Positions 34,201-46,454 are shown, numbered from the stretch's first letter. The stretch: DNA of 54,318 bases from Micractinium sp. NFX-FRZ (GCA_029339195.1 JAPTJF010000427.1:1-54318), one strand, 5' to 3'. Notes: generated by a model from the sequence alone, not told the origin. Made by a program: numbers and translations.

Positions 34201-36797
34201 CTCGCACATCCTGCCAACCCTGCCCCTGCAGCCGGCACTGCTGCGTGCGGGAAGCCCGGCGGCCCCCAGGTGTGCTTCAACACCACCACCCAGTGCTGCG
34301 CCGATGCGGCCACAGCTAGTGTGGGCCAGGCCTTTTTGGGCGGCTGCCACTCCAAGCCCTACTGCGAGCTCAAGTACCATCGCTCAGGCTTCACCTACAG
34401 CATACTGGGTGAGAGCATGCTGCTTGCCCCTGCTTCTCTTTGTGCTCCTGCTGCTGCTCGAGCTGTAGCGTTCATGGTCTCGTCTTCTTCATCTGCAAAT
34501 GCTGCTGCGATGGCTGCTGCAATGGCTGCTGCAATGGCGGCCGTGGCGGCAGCAAACTTTCTTTGGCACGGGTGCGCTGTTCGCCGAGCATGGCACCGCC
34601 CGCGGGGCACTATTGCTGCGGGCCAGCGTGCTGATGTGGACAACCATGTTGCTTGCGTCCCCGCCTGACCTCGCTGCAGGCAAGTACTGCCCGGGGACGC
34701 CGGCGGTCTGCAGTGAGTGCTGCGCCCACAAAGACTGCCCATCTGTTTCGACCGGCCAGCGATGCATCAACGGGTTGTGCCAGGCAAACGGCTGCACCAC
34801 ATTCAGCTGCGCGTCGAAAGATGACAAGAGCGTGTGCTCTATCGATGGCAAGAGCTGTGTGGTGAGAGGGTACAGAGAGGATTTGGGGCCGGGCCGAGCC
34901 AGACTGCCTCACCAGCCCACCTGCACTAAAACCTTCTTAGATAGGCTAGTCCAGTCTATGCACTTTTGGCCACCCAAACCTTGTCCAGCGTCAGAGCCAA
35001 GTGTGTGTGCATGTGCGTCTCATGGCAGGCTGCACATAGCTTGCACCTTCCACTTAACCCCCACACCCCCACACCGCCCTCCCAGCTGTCCACGACCATG
35101 CATCCTAGACGGCATCACCTCATGGCGCACCCTTTCGCTCCCCCATGCCTCATGCCCATGCAGAGCTGCAACTCTGCCGTTGGCGTGCGCTGCCCCGCCG
35201 GCACCTGCTGCGGCAAGCCCGGTGGCCGCGGCACCGACCAGTGCGCCCCGCCCAGTGACGACGTCTGCGGCTCTAAAAAGAAGTGTTGTGCCGTGAGCTC
35301 CGAGTGCGGCAGCAACCCCAAGATGCAGGGCCGCGAGTGTGACTCCAACTGCGGTGGCGGCACCGACCCGTTCTTCGCAGCGTCGACGTCTGCCGGCTAT
35401 AGTGGCTACGAGTATCCCACCTGCCCGGTCCTCAAGCAGGATGCCTCAATCCTAGGCAGTACCGCCCCAGTGGAGGTGCTGCTGCAGGACACCTCCATCC
35501 TAATCGATGCCCAGCAGGTGGGGGCTGCGTGCTGTGCATGTTTATGGGGCTGATGTGGCTGGGAGGCGAGCAGGCACACTGACACCTGCGGGGCTGGCGC
35601 CGCCTGTGCACCATCTTGCACCATCCGTTCATGCGGGCACCTGCTCTTGCTCCCCTGCCACGCAAAGTCGTTGCCGTCGGGTCCCCGCACCCTGCCCCTT
35701 CAGCCCTGCGCCTCTACCACTTCGGCCTCTCTGGACCTGTTGCACCCAAACATCCCAGTGGCCACGCTGCCCCCACCATGCCCCCCCACCACCCTGCCCC
35801 CACCACCCTGCCCCCACCTCCCTGCCCCACCACCATGGCCCTCATGCTGCGCAGCTATTGGATCTGGGCCAAGCCGACAACCAGACACAGCTGCCGCTGC
35901 TGGAGGTTCAGCAGCAGCAGATGGTGGCCGGCCAGCTTGTACAAGGCGAGGCATGGGCGGCGATGGCACCCGACGCTGAGCAGGGCACGCAGTGGCAGGG
36001 ATTTGTGCAGGGCCCGCAAGCCAGCTGGGAGTCAGCGGCAGGCTGGGAGGAGCAGGTGCCGCCCGTGGTAGGCAGCTCTGGACGGACGGCGGAGGTGACC
36101 TCGAGCATGCCAGACCAAGAGGCAGCACCGGCCGATGCACCGGCCGAGCAGCAGGCAGGCACACCGGCAGCGCAGCAGGATTCTACCACCGGCGGCGGCG
36201 GCAGCCGGCGGCTGCAGCAGGCCACAGCAGGGGCGCACGGCAACCTGGCGGACGCTGCCGATGAGGAGCGCCACCCACAGCTGGCACGGGAGGATGCTGG
36301 CAAGGCAGCGAGCAAGGCAGCTGCCTCGCAGCCCCAGGTCTTGTTGGTGGAGAATGACGCCCAAAAGCTGCGCCGCGTGTTGGCCCAGCCGGCACGCAAC
36401 GTGCAGGTGAGGCTTTAGGGTCATGACAGGGCAGGGGGATGGGGGATGAGGGTGCGGGTGGAGGGGCTGACAGGGAAAGAGCTACAAAGCAGGCATCTTC
36501 CACCCTGATGCAGCGCAGCCATGGCAGGGCAGCAGGGTGGGGAGGGGAGCCAGGCGGCCAGCCCTGCTGCTCAGCCCCGCTCTTGCCCTGGGGACTATTG
36601 CTGCCAATAGCTGGTGCTGGGGGTTGGGTGCTCATGTGCCACGTGGCAGATGCCAGCGGCTGATCTGCCTCCGGTGGCGCGGCAGCCAGACACGCCTGCT
36701 CTCCACCGCACACAACTCTGTGTTCCCTGCCCCCGTCAACCCCGCCTTTCAGAACGAGGGCACTGCCGAGGCCGCCAGCCGGCACACAGCCAAGTGA
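28205..36797 (+). CDS. Mosaic secreted wall protein B: Pro-rich, four FN3-like modules, Pro-rich, Cys-rich, acidic/Q-rich tail
   Basis: Seventeen exons: 28205-28281, 28482-28528, 28750-28942, 29117-29539, 29690-30026, 30327-30782, 30962-31063, 31284-31369, 31577-31793, 32035-33274, 33507-33671, 33899-34039, 34232-34408, 34680-34861, 35164-35517, 35855-36406 and 36753-36797. All phases close; 1,597 residues. Signal peptide MGAISRPLLVLALLVVLLEA; Pro-rich tract about 70-285; four FN3-like modules about 290-665, each split by a phase-0 intron before its last strand (DTQ|YTVTLVGI, ATQ|YSVSVVCA, VVQ|VVAVSG). A second PSPSPPPP tract follows at about 670-1015. Cys-rich modules occupy about 1040-1370, and a Q/E/A-rich tail ends EAASRHTAK. 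FN3 modules bind proteins and Pro tracts are probably hydroxylated and glycosylated. A role in wall or matrix assembly is inference. Introns 7 and 10 use GC donors. Confidence 0.88.
32100..33170 (+). repeat. 24-bp proline-rich tandem repeat of gene B
   Basis: About 35-40 imperfect copies of CCCAGCCCCTCACCCCCTCC plus TCCG encode PSPSPPPP. Third-position variants (CCC, CCG, CCA) occur in blocks, as expected from repeated unit duplication. Both strands stay open in more than one frame. Confidence 0.93.
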
Positions 36798-39306
36798 ATC
36801 GCCGGCCCGGAACTGCCCCCTGCTGTGCACCCTGCCACCCTCCCGGTCGCCACCTCCTCAGCTGCCCAATTTGCGGCGCTGTGGCACACCGCCTTCTGCC
36901 AAGCCCCTTCACCTGATCAATCGTGCATGCATGGTCCCTACCCCATACATGACTGCATAAGACCGCTTCACTGCATAACCCCGCATCTTCTGTTCTATCA
37001 AGTTCCCAAGACTTCTCGCCCTTCATGCTCTGTGCGGGCACCTCCACCAAGCCTGGAATGACCTTACCTTGTCCCCACGCTGCATTCCCAGCAGCCACCC
37101 TGTCTTACCGTACCCAGCAAAACCTCGAAACACAGCAAAATGCAATCCTCTCGGCCGCTGCCGCCCCCTGAGCCACCCATCTTGTGGCACTGTGGCATGC
37201 CTGTGCCACCTTCTGCCTAACTTGTTCACCTCACTGCCTCAGCATCCTCCAACTAACTTCCCAACCCTCTTCTTGTTAGTCAGCGCCCCACAACATCTCA
37301 CCCTCAAGCCTCTCTCCATCCCTCCCTACCGCCCGCCCCTCTCTTCCTCCTTCGGCCTCATGTCTCTCCGACAAAATTGCAAACAACCATCCCTGGCTCC
37401 CAGTGTGAGGCTGCGGTACCAGGTGCGGGTACAGCACTACACAGGGCGTCTCAAGTGAGCGGGGGGGCTGACAGCTGGCGGGCGCAGCTGCGTGTCCGGT
37501 CGCCGCGTCGACGTCATCAGATCGGGACACGAACAAGTGCGGGATTTGGAGCAGTTGTGGCGTGTGCGCACCGGTCGGCGGGCCGCGGAGTCCCTGGGAC
37601 AGCAGGGAGGGCGCCATGAGGGTTGGGCGGGCATGGCGGCGGCAGCGTGCACAGCACGACGTCGGGGAATGTGCAATTCGGCTTGAATGGATCGGCCTTT
37701 GGAGGTGGGCTGACCCCCTGGCTCTGCTGGGCCCGGGGCAGCGTACCCTTCCTGCCCACTGCATCTGCCCCCCGGTACAAAGCGGGTACCCGCTCTGCAA
37801 ACGGCGGCAGGCGCCCCATGAAGCAGCCGCCTGCTGCCAGGCCGCAGCACAGCGCAGCAGATCAGTCAAACCGGCGGTCGGGGGTGTTCAAATCCAGTAT
37901 ACTTAAGTAAGGACCAATTGTCTCCCTTACAACGTCAAGCAGCATCCTGGGAGGCGGAAGGCCGCCTGGAGTGGGCTGGCTAGGCGCTTGCCCCTCTCAC
38001 AGGACCCCCCGTCATGCAATTAATACCTCCCAACTCCCCAGGGCTGCCCGGCTGGCCGGGGAAGAGGAATTCGGGCCATGAAGGCAGGTGGATCGCTGCG
38101 CGTGCGCTTGATTGCGGCTTGACTGGTCCCGAATGCGCTCTTTCGCAAGCGGGAGCAACAAAGAAGGAGCGCCCAGATGAACGGGTGGCCGCTCGCACCA
38201 CGGCCCCGTTCCCGGTCCCGTCCCAGTTAGCCCGTCCGCCTGGCGCACGGTCGCGGCTTAAGGATGGCTAGTACAAACTGATACCATGCAGCGAAGGCCC
38301 CGAGTTGATGAAACCGAAGTCGCCGAAGGCCGAACCCACGATGCTGGCAGTACCTCCTCTGTACTGGAGGATCGGGGAGGGCGCCGCCTGAGCGCTGGGG
38401 GACGCTGCCTGCAGGCTGCCGCAATGGTTGATCCAAGATCTTACTGTCCAAAACCTGGGGTGACTGTATTCCTTGTGTCTGGAGGTGTGCTGACCACGGC
38501 ACCTACGCAAGCTTTGGGCAGCCCTGGTAGCGCAGCAAGTGGCAGCAACCGCCGCCGCGCGCACGTGCGTCCGGCCAGGTGGATGCCGGCAGCCCCCCCG
38601 GCTGCCAAGCACATGGGCAAGCTCCAGCCATGTTCCTCCTTCTGGAAATCTGCATCGCTTCTGCAATGGTGCTCAGCCCAACAGCGCTGCACAGCCAGCA
38701 CTGAATGCGGCGGGACCACGATTGCGCCGGTGCAAGCCTCACGGGTTGACTAATATCCGGGGCGCAGTCGCCCAAACCCAAAAGCCCGCCCAGCCCACTT
38801 GCAGAGCAAACCCGCGCCATAGCACCACTTCTGCTGGGTGGGCGGAGTAAACAACAACGGCACCCAAGCCCGCCGGGGCAGCAGGCAGCTAGCAACACCA
38901 GCGGGGGCGGGCGGTGCCGCTTTGCGTGCGCCAGGTACCCAGGGGCAGAGGCGGGGGTGCGCGCTGCCAGTCCTGCCTGCCTGGCGGGCCCTGCGCCCCT
39001 TGACTCTGTACGTTGATATAGCGGCCTTCGCGCCGCTGGGACCAGCGGGCCCGAAGTTCGCACGCCGTCGTAGGCCCGCGGCGACGGGGGAGAACTTCTT
39101 GAAGAAGCAGCCTGGAAGGTGGGCCACGGTACTGGGCGCCGCCGGGCTTGGCTCAAATGGTGAGCACGTGCATGCTTGTCCATTCTATCCCTACTTTCAA
39201 GCTTACCATTCTTGAGCTCCCGTCAGTCAAGTATCGCCGCGGGCCCATCCACAAATAGCCACTCCCAGCAGGCGTGCTCCTCAAAGCCGTATTCTGCCGT
39301 TCGGCG
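36798..39306. other. Intergenic region between genes B and C
   Basis: About 2.5 kb without a gene I can support. The A/B shared 3' block is at 37175-37202. Moderately long open frames (37560-37910 plus; 38268-39127 minus) have no recognised product and no clear splice chain; a decayed gene or mobile-element remnant is possible. Confidence 0.4.
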
Positions 39307-42300
39307 ATGGGCGCTCTCGCCAGGGCCTGTATGGCCCTGGCAGTGCTGTGCACGCTCCTAGAGGCGCTTCCCAGGTAGGGCGGGGGGGACCTGCATTGAG
39401 CCGCCAGATGAGGGCGCACGCATGGCGGCGATCGCGGCGCAGGCAGGGCCTGTGGGCGGCGCAACACGTTGGGGAGACCACGATGCATACGGATGTTGCG
39501 AGAAACCGAACCATTCATACGCCCCGCCGCTATGTCCCCTTCCCGCTGCCTGCCCGCCGCCCGCTGTCGCCTGCAGGCAGGCGCTGGCAGTTGCTGACGC
39601 ACGCGCAGATAGCATCCCCTCGGGTGAGACTGCTCCGCACTGTGCTCTCCGCGGTGGGGGCTCCCGCCAGCACCTACAGCCCTGAGCCCTGCGCCCGCCC
39701 CCACTTTGCCTCCACGGTGCCGCCGCTGGTACTGGCACAATGCCTCCCACCAGCCCACAGGGCGATCAGCGTACGGCAGCGGGGCGAGACCATCCGAGCG
39801 TGGCGACCCTGCTGCCCCTGGGCTGCCTGCTGAACGTGCATGCCCTCCTCCCCCCCCTGCCTTGTGCGCGCAGACGCCAACGTCGCGTCTCGTGCCGTCC
39901 CCAGGTGAGGGGAGGCAGCAGTGGCGCCTGGTGAAGGGTACCCTGCGGCGGTACTGCACTGGCGGAGCCCCACGCGGGGGAGGGCCCAGCTGGCCAGCGG
40001 CAGGGCGCGCCACCCATGCAGCCCTGTGCTTTCCTCCCCGACCTTGCAGGCACGCAGCGGCCAACGGATTGGAGTCTGAAGCTAAGGCAGCGGGGCGCAT
40101 GTCTCGCGCGCTGCTGCAGGATGTGGGGGACGTGACGTTCTTCGCCGGCCGCCCCAAGCCGCCGTTTCCGCCCCGCCCGCCTCCCTCCCCCCGCCCCTCT
40201 CCTCCCCCTCCTAATCCCAGCCCGCCGCCGCCCTCCCCGGGCCCGCCACCCCCTCGGCCTCCCCCTCCCTCCCCGAGGTGCGGGGCGCCCGCCTTGCGGC
40301 GGGAGAGATCAGAGGCCCCCGCTATGCCAGCGCTGCTCTGCCGCGCACCAATGCCAGCTCAGCTCGTGCAGCCCCTGTAGCTGCCACGTGGCACAACACC
40401 ACGTGGATGGCAGCCACTACTCTCATGCTGCCCTGCCAACCGCGCCTCTCTGCCTGCCCCCCGCTGAGCAGGCCGCCGTCTCCCCCGCCGATGCCGGTGC
40501 CCCCCTCCCCTCCACCAAGCCCGCCACCCAGGCCCTCTCCCCCGCCACCCAGCCCGCCGTCCCCAAGACCCCCTGGGCCCCCTCCTCCGCCGCCCCCCAG
40601 GCCCCCAAGCCCCTCTCCGCCGCCCCCCAGGCCTCCCAGCCCATCTCCCCGCCCACTGCCCCCCAGCCCCAGCCCCTCACCTCCGCCTCCCAACCCATCG
40701 CCCCCGTCGCCCCCACCGTCGCTCTATCCCTCCCCTCCCCCACCCCCGCCGCCGCCGTCGCCCTCACCCCCGCCCCCCCGCCCAAGGCCTCCCTCGCCTC
40801 CCCCTCCCTCCCCCGCTCCCCCGCCAAAGTCGCCCCCTCCGCCGCCCTCACCTCTGCCGCCCCCACCACCTCCCTCGCCCAGCCCCCGCCCACCGCCGCC
40901 TTCACCCTCACCACCCCGGGCAACCCAAGCGTGAGTGCCGGCTGGCTGTCTGCCTGACAGATGTAAGCAACCTTGGCCAAACACGGCCCACAGGGATGCC
41001 TTGACACTAGCTGGCAACCGGGTGGTGGCGGCCTCTGCCAGCACACCATCTGGCTTGCTCATCTGAAAACTCGGTAAACCTCTGACAGCGCCAATCTGCC
41101 GCCACGCCCTCATGCTCTGCAGGCCCCGCCCCCCTCCCTCGCCTCGGCCCAACCCTCCCTCCCCCAGGCCCCCCAGGCCGCCTCCGCCGCCCCGCCCGCC
41201 AGCCCCGCCACCGCCCCCAGCCCGCCCGCCGCCCCCTGTGCGGCCTCCGCCCCCTGCACCGTCGCCGCCGCCTCCCGAACTGGAACCATCACAGGGCCTG
41301 GATGTTCCCCCACTGCCCATCGTCCTGGACCCTCCCACCCTCACCCACGTGATGGCCTTTGGGCCCACCACTGCCAAGGGGTTTGCCACCGACCCCCCAG
41401 GGGCCACCTACACCCAATGGAGGTTCACCGCCACGCCAGCTGGCGGGGCGGGGCAGGCGGTGGTGGTCACCAGCCTCAACCCGGAGGCCCGCCTCTGGGG
41501 GCTGGAGCCCCACACGCAGGTGGGCAGGGAGGGGGAGGGGCAGTGTTGTATCCCCCCCAGTTAAGCGCAAGAGCGAGGGAAGCACCCCTGAGCACCCAGC
41601 TGCAGCTTCAGCCCACCAGTCCAGTACACGTGCTTCCCTCGCTCTTGCGCTTAACTCTACCCACCCAACCGACTGCCCACACCTGCTGCGCCTGCCTCAT
41701 CATCATCAAAACCGAGCCTGCTCGCCTCCCCCCACTCCCTCCCCTGCTGCAGTACATCGTTGCCCTGGTCGGCATCACGCCTGATGGGCAGGAGGTGCCC
41801 AGCCCCGCCACCCTCACCTTCACCACACCCAAGCTCAGCTCCCCAACCATTGCGGCATTCGACCCCACCTCCTCTACCACCGCAACCGTGCTCCTCAACC
41901 CCCCGGCAGCAGCCGCGCCCGGCACAGTCGACGGCTACACCGTGCACCTGTGCCTGCTGCCTGCCGGCACGCAGTGCGCCACCCAGCAGTGCCCGGCCAT
42001 CACCTGCCCCTTTGCCGGCCTCACCCCCGGCGCCACCTACCGCGCATCTGCCCAGGCGGTTGTGGGAGGCCAGCTGGTGCCAGCCTCCAACACCCTGGAA
42101 GCCACCCTGCCTGGCACCGGCGCATGCACCCTGGTGGCTGCCGAAGACTTCAGCTTCACAAGCGGCAGGGCGTGGGCAGTGCCCCCAGCTGGCGAGTTGA
42201 TCACTGAGGTACGGGTCTGTGGGCATGCAGTATGTTGGGCGTCACATTGCAGTGGTTTCATACTCACCTGGCGGAAGCAGGAAGCCCTCTCTCTCCCCTG

Positions 42301-45300
42301 GTGCTCTTCCCTGATGCTACCTCCCGCCCGCCCGCCCAACACAGCTCCCTGCCCTGCCCTGCCTGCCCTGCTCTTTCCGCCCCTGCAGTACATCTTCACG
42401 GCCACCCCGCTCAACGGCGGCCCCTCCATCACCGTGCGCAGCAGCACCCCCGCCAGCGTCGACCTGCCTGGCCTCACGCCTGCTACCCAGGCAAGCGGGA
42501 GGCGGACCTCCCTTGCTTCATGATCTGCCATTGTCCACACTGTTAGTGCCCCTGCCCCAAACCTGCACCCATGCATGTGACAGCACCACCCACCACTGCT
42601 GCTGTGTGCCTGCTGCCATCCCAACCTCCTGGCTCTCCTCCTTCCACCCACACTGCAGTACGCTGTGTCCGTTGTGGGCATCAAGGCAGACGGCACCACC
42701 ACCGCCCCCTCCAACACCATCAGCTTTGTGTCGGCGCCACCTGGGTGAGGGGAAGCACCATGGGAGCCTGTGGAAGACGGGGAGGCACCATGGCAGGCAG
42801 CCTTGTGGCAGCGGCGTGTAACTGCTGCTTGCAAAGTCAGCACGGAGGCGCTGCGGTGCCTGCACTGCAAGATCTGCGCGCTCCGCTTGGGCACACTCAG
42901 CACCCCTGCCCTATCTATCACCTACTGTGCGGTCTCTTCGTTTACCCTGCACCGCATCCAAATGCCACGCCCCACCTCACTCAGCCCCTCACTCTGCACA
43001 ACCCCCCCTGCGACCCTGTGCAGAGGCTCGATAGCCGAGGTGCAAGCCACCGGCGCCACCACCGCCACCGTTACGGTGGCCCCGCCCCCGGCAGGCAGCT
43101 GGGACGTGTACGAGCTGACCCTGTGCCCGGTGGGCGGCCCTCAGACGCGCTGCCTCGTCACTGGCACCTGCCCTGCGACTGCCATGCTCAGCACGTGCCC
43201 AGTCAGCGGGCTGGAGCCCGAAACCACATACGTTGTGCAGGTGAATGGGTGTGTGTGTGTTTGTATGGGTGGGGGCTTTGAACCAGCTGTGTTCCTTTCT
43301 GGGCGGGTGAGAATGGGTTGTTTAAGGTGCGGCGGCTGCCTGGGGCGGGCGGCTGGTGGTGCGCAGCGGGTGCACCGCTGCTGCCTTGGGCTCTGCTGAT
43401 GCCAGCCTTCCATGCTGTGCGCTGAGCTATGGGACTGCGCTGCGCTGCACCACGCTGAGCTGCGCTGCGCTGAGCTGCGCTGTGCTGAGCTATGGGACTG
43501 CGCTGCGCTGTGCTGCGCTGAGCTGAGCTGTGTGCAACTGGCGTTCCCCCTGGCCTGCAGGCGGTGGCGGTCCAAGGCTCCCAGAGGAGCATCCGCTCAG
43601 CCGAGGTGTTTTCCACCACATCCAGCCCCGACCAGTCGCCGCCTCCCCCTTCCATCTCACCCCCGCCGCCATCGCCGTCTCCACCCCCGCCCTCGCCGCC
43701 AACGCCGGCGCCGCCTCAGCCGTCTCCCCCCCCTCCGTCGCCCTCTCCCTCACCGCCTCCCTCCCCATCCCCACAACCTCCCAGCCCATCACCCCCGCCT
43801 CCCTCACCCACACCCCCGCCTCCCTCACCCTCACCACCTCCCTCACCCTCGCCTCCTACCCCACCCAGCCCCTCACCTCCCCCTCCCTCACCCTCGCCTC
43901 CTACCCCACCCAGCCCCTCACCTCCCCCTCCCTCACTCTCACCTTCACCCTCGCCACCCTCACCCTCACCTCCTTCCCCACCCTCACCTTCACCCTCGCC
44001 ACCCTCCCCCTCGCCTCCTTCCCCACCCAGCCCGTCACCCCGGCCACCCTCCCCCTCGCCTCCTTCCCCACCCAGCCCGTCACCTCCCCCTCCCTCACCC
44101 TCACCTCCTACCCCACCCAGACCGTCACCTCCCCCTTCACCACCTTCACCCCCTTCACCACCCGCCCCCTCCCCCCCGCCCTCCCCCCAATCCCCGCCCC
44201 TCCCACCTCGCCCCTCTCCCCCGCCACCAAACCCGCCCCCACGCCCCTTGTCCTCCTGCAATACCGACGCCGACTGCCCAGCAACTTACATCTGCAATGC
44301 CAACAGCGGTGCCGATGCCTACGGCGGCATCATCAGTCGCTGCTTCTGCCCCGCAGGCAAGCTCTCACACTCTCACCTCTCCTGCCCGAATCTTGGTTTT
44401 GCTCGGAATTGTGCTGGACAGCCTGCCGCTGCCAACACCGTCGCTCTGCACCCGCCAAAATTTCTGCCAGGGCATTTTTGAGGCACATCCCGCTTTGACC
44501 TGGGCATGCTCTGCTCTGCTCAATGTGCTGCACACTCACCCTCAACGGTGTCCCGCCCCCCGCCCATCATGCTGCCCCACTGCAGGCAGGGTGGAGTGTG
44601 GCGGCCTCTGCATCGACCCCCTCCAGCAGTGCTGCCCCACCAACCCCTCTGCCGGCCTGGCCTGCGCCGGCGCCTACGTGAACCCCGCGGGGGCCACAAT
44701 CCCGGCACAATCGTGCAGCACCCAGACCCGCACATGCTCCTGCTCTCCAAGTGAGTGCTGGGCACATGCTATGCTCACCTGCCTCTCAAGGGCACAGCCC
44801 TCACGTTCTTGTGCTTTGCTGTGTCGCGTGACCTGAAGATGCCCAGCCCTTGCAGGCTCCCCCCACTTTACGCTCACTGAATGCTCCTCTGTGCGCGTGT
44901 TTCCGTGGGTGCAGACCTGCGCATGTGTGGCGGCAGGTGCATCGACCCCGCCACCCAGTGCTGCCAGTCGGACCTGAGCCAGGGCAAGCAGTGCACTGGC
45001 AGGGAGATTTGCCAGGCAGACGGCGCGCTGTGCACAACTCCCAGCGGCCCGCAGGCAGCATGCCCCCGTGAGTGCCCCCTCCCGGCATTCAAGGCAGCCA
45101 GGTGCCGTGCGACGCACAGGCTCGGCCTGGCACGACCGCAGCGCGCGTGGGCTGCCGCTGTGCGGTGTGTTACAGGGCAGGCGTTGGGTGCATTGTTGCG
45201 GCGTTGCATGGCAGCCGCTGAGTGCACGATTGCTGTGGCTCACCGCGGCCGCTGTGTTTTTGTCTCTTCCCTTGCAGTTGGCACCCTGATGTGTGGCACA

Positions 45301-46454
45301 ATCAGCGGCCCCCAGGTGTGCTTCAACACCACCACCCAGTGCTGCGCCGACCAGGCCACCGCCAGCGTGGGGCAGCAGATCATGGGTGGCTGCTACGCCA
45401 AGCCCTACTGCGAGCTCAAGTATAAGGGCAAGGGCTTCACCTACAGCATACTGGGTGAGAGCTTGCTGCTTGCCCCAGCCGCCCCATGGTTGAATGCTGT
45501 GGCCGGGGGATGAGAAAGGGGTTGCATGCCCCCGCCTGTGGAGTCGTGGGTGTGGATCCTCCTCCGCTGCTGCTGCTCCCTGCATCCTGCTGCTGTCGAG
45601 GAGGCGACAGCAGCGGCCATCGTTGCTGGTGGTGCGGCCGTCCATGCGTGGCCGTCCATGCGTGGCCGTGCCATGCGCTAGTGCTGACCCATGCATGCCC
45701 CCGCCTCGCGCCCGCCCCCTCCCTCAGGCAAGTACTGCCCCGGCAATCCCTCGGTCTGTAGCGAGTGCTGCGCTAACAGCGACTGCCCCAATGCCATCAA
45801 CGGCCAGAAGTGCACCAACGGCCTGTGCAACTCCAACGGCTGCACCACCTTTAGCTGCGCGTCGGCAAAAGACAAGCACGTGTGCTTCATCGACGGCAAA
45901 AGCTGCGCGGTGAGTGTTGCCCGGGTGGTGGCTCTGCTGCTGCGTTGCGTTCGTCACACCTGGCCGCTACAGGGGATGCCTCCCCAGAGTGCATGCGGCC
46001 CCACTGTGCACACATGCAAATCCCGAAGCACGTGCAGCCCACACAGCACATTGTGCGGCTGCACTCCACTACGTGCCCCACGCCCCACGCCGTGTTCCGC
46101 CCTTTCTTGAGGTGTGAGGCTGACGCGGCATGCTGCCCACCCACCCACCGCTTCACCACGCAGAACTGCAACTCTGCCAACGTCGTGCGCTGCCCTGCCG
46201 GCACCTGCTGCGGCAAGCCCGGCGGGAAGGGCACCGACCAGTGCGCCGCACCCAGCGACGACGTCTGCGGCTCCCAGCAGTGCTGTGCCGTGAGCTCCGA
46301 GTGCGGCAGGAACCCCAAGATGCAGGGCCGCGAATGCTCGCGTACCTGTGGCGGCGGCACCGACCCCTTCTTTGCAGCCCTAACTTCTGCGGGCCTCGGG
46401 GGGTACGAGTACCCCACCTGCTCCAAGCGCCGCTCCCGCAAATCCTTCTATTAG
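39307..46454 (+). CDS. Mosaic secreted wall protein C: Pro-rich, four FN3-like modules, Pro-rich, Cys-rich, short basic end
   Basis: Fifteen exons: 39307-39374, 39577-39623, 40058-40277, 40472-40930, 41123-41519, 41753-42208, 42389-42490, 42659-42744, 43024-43240, 43561-44356, 44586-44750, 44915-45067, 45278-45454, 45728-45909 and 46164-46454. All phases close; 1,271 residues. It has the same plan as gene B with equal exon lengths for the FN3 block (456, 102, 86 and 217 nt) and most Cys exons (165, 177 and 182 nt). Signal peptide MGALARACMALAVLCTLLEA. The second Pro tract is shorter and less regular. The Cys modules carry CIDPLQQCC, CIDPATQCC and CFNTTTQCC. The two tail exons of A and B are missing; the protein ends after YEYPTC with the basic SKRRSRKSFY. 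Introns 7 and 10 use GC donors at the same places as in B. Exon 3 uses the second AG of a close pair, fixed by phase. Confidence 0.87.
41559..41656. repeat. 27-bp inverted repeat (stem-loop) in gene C intron 5
   Basis: The left arm 41559-41585 begins AGTTAAGCGCAAGAGCGAGG and the right arm 41630-41656 is its exact reverse complement, with a 44-nt loop. It lies wholly inside the intron between FN3 exons 5 and 6. Confidence 0.96.
43425..43530 (+). repeat. GCGCTGAGCT-type intron repeat in gene C
   Basis: Variants of CTGCGCTGAGCTGCGCTG repeat through the end of intron 9, including two copies of GAGCTATGGGACTGCGCTGC, just before the exon 10 acceptor. Confidence 0.85.
43630..44250 (+). repeat. Proline-codon repeat tract of gene C
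   Basis: Repeated CCCTCACCCTCGCCTCC and CCTACCCCACCCAGCCCCTC units encode PPSPSPP and PTPPSPS blocks. They are less regular than in gene B. Confidence 0.9.

Noticed and set aside
37880..37905. tRNA-like B-box GTTCAAATCC
   Set aside because: No T-stem pairing, A-box or acceptor stem is found at the required distance.
41123..41320. Mobile-element insertion as the source of the gene C inverted repeat
   Set aside because: No target-site duplication or transposase is visible around 41559-41656; only the inverted repeat itself is supported.
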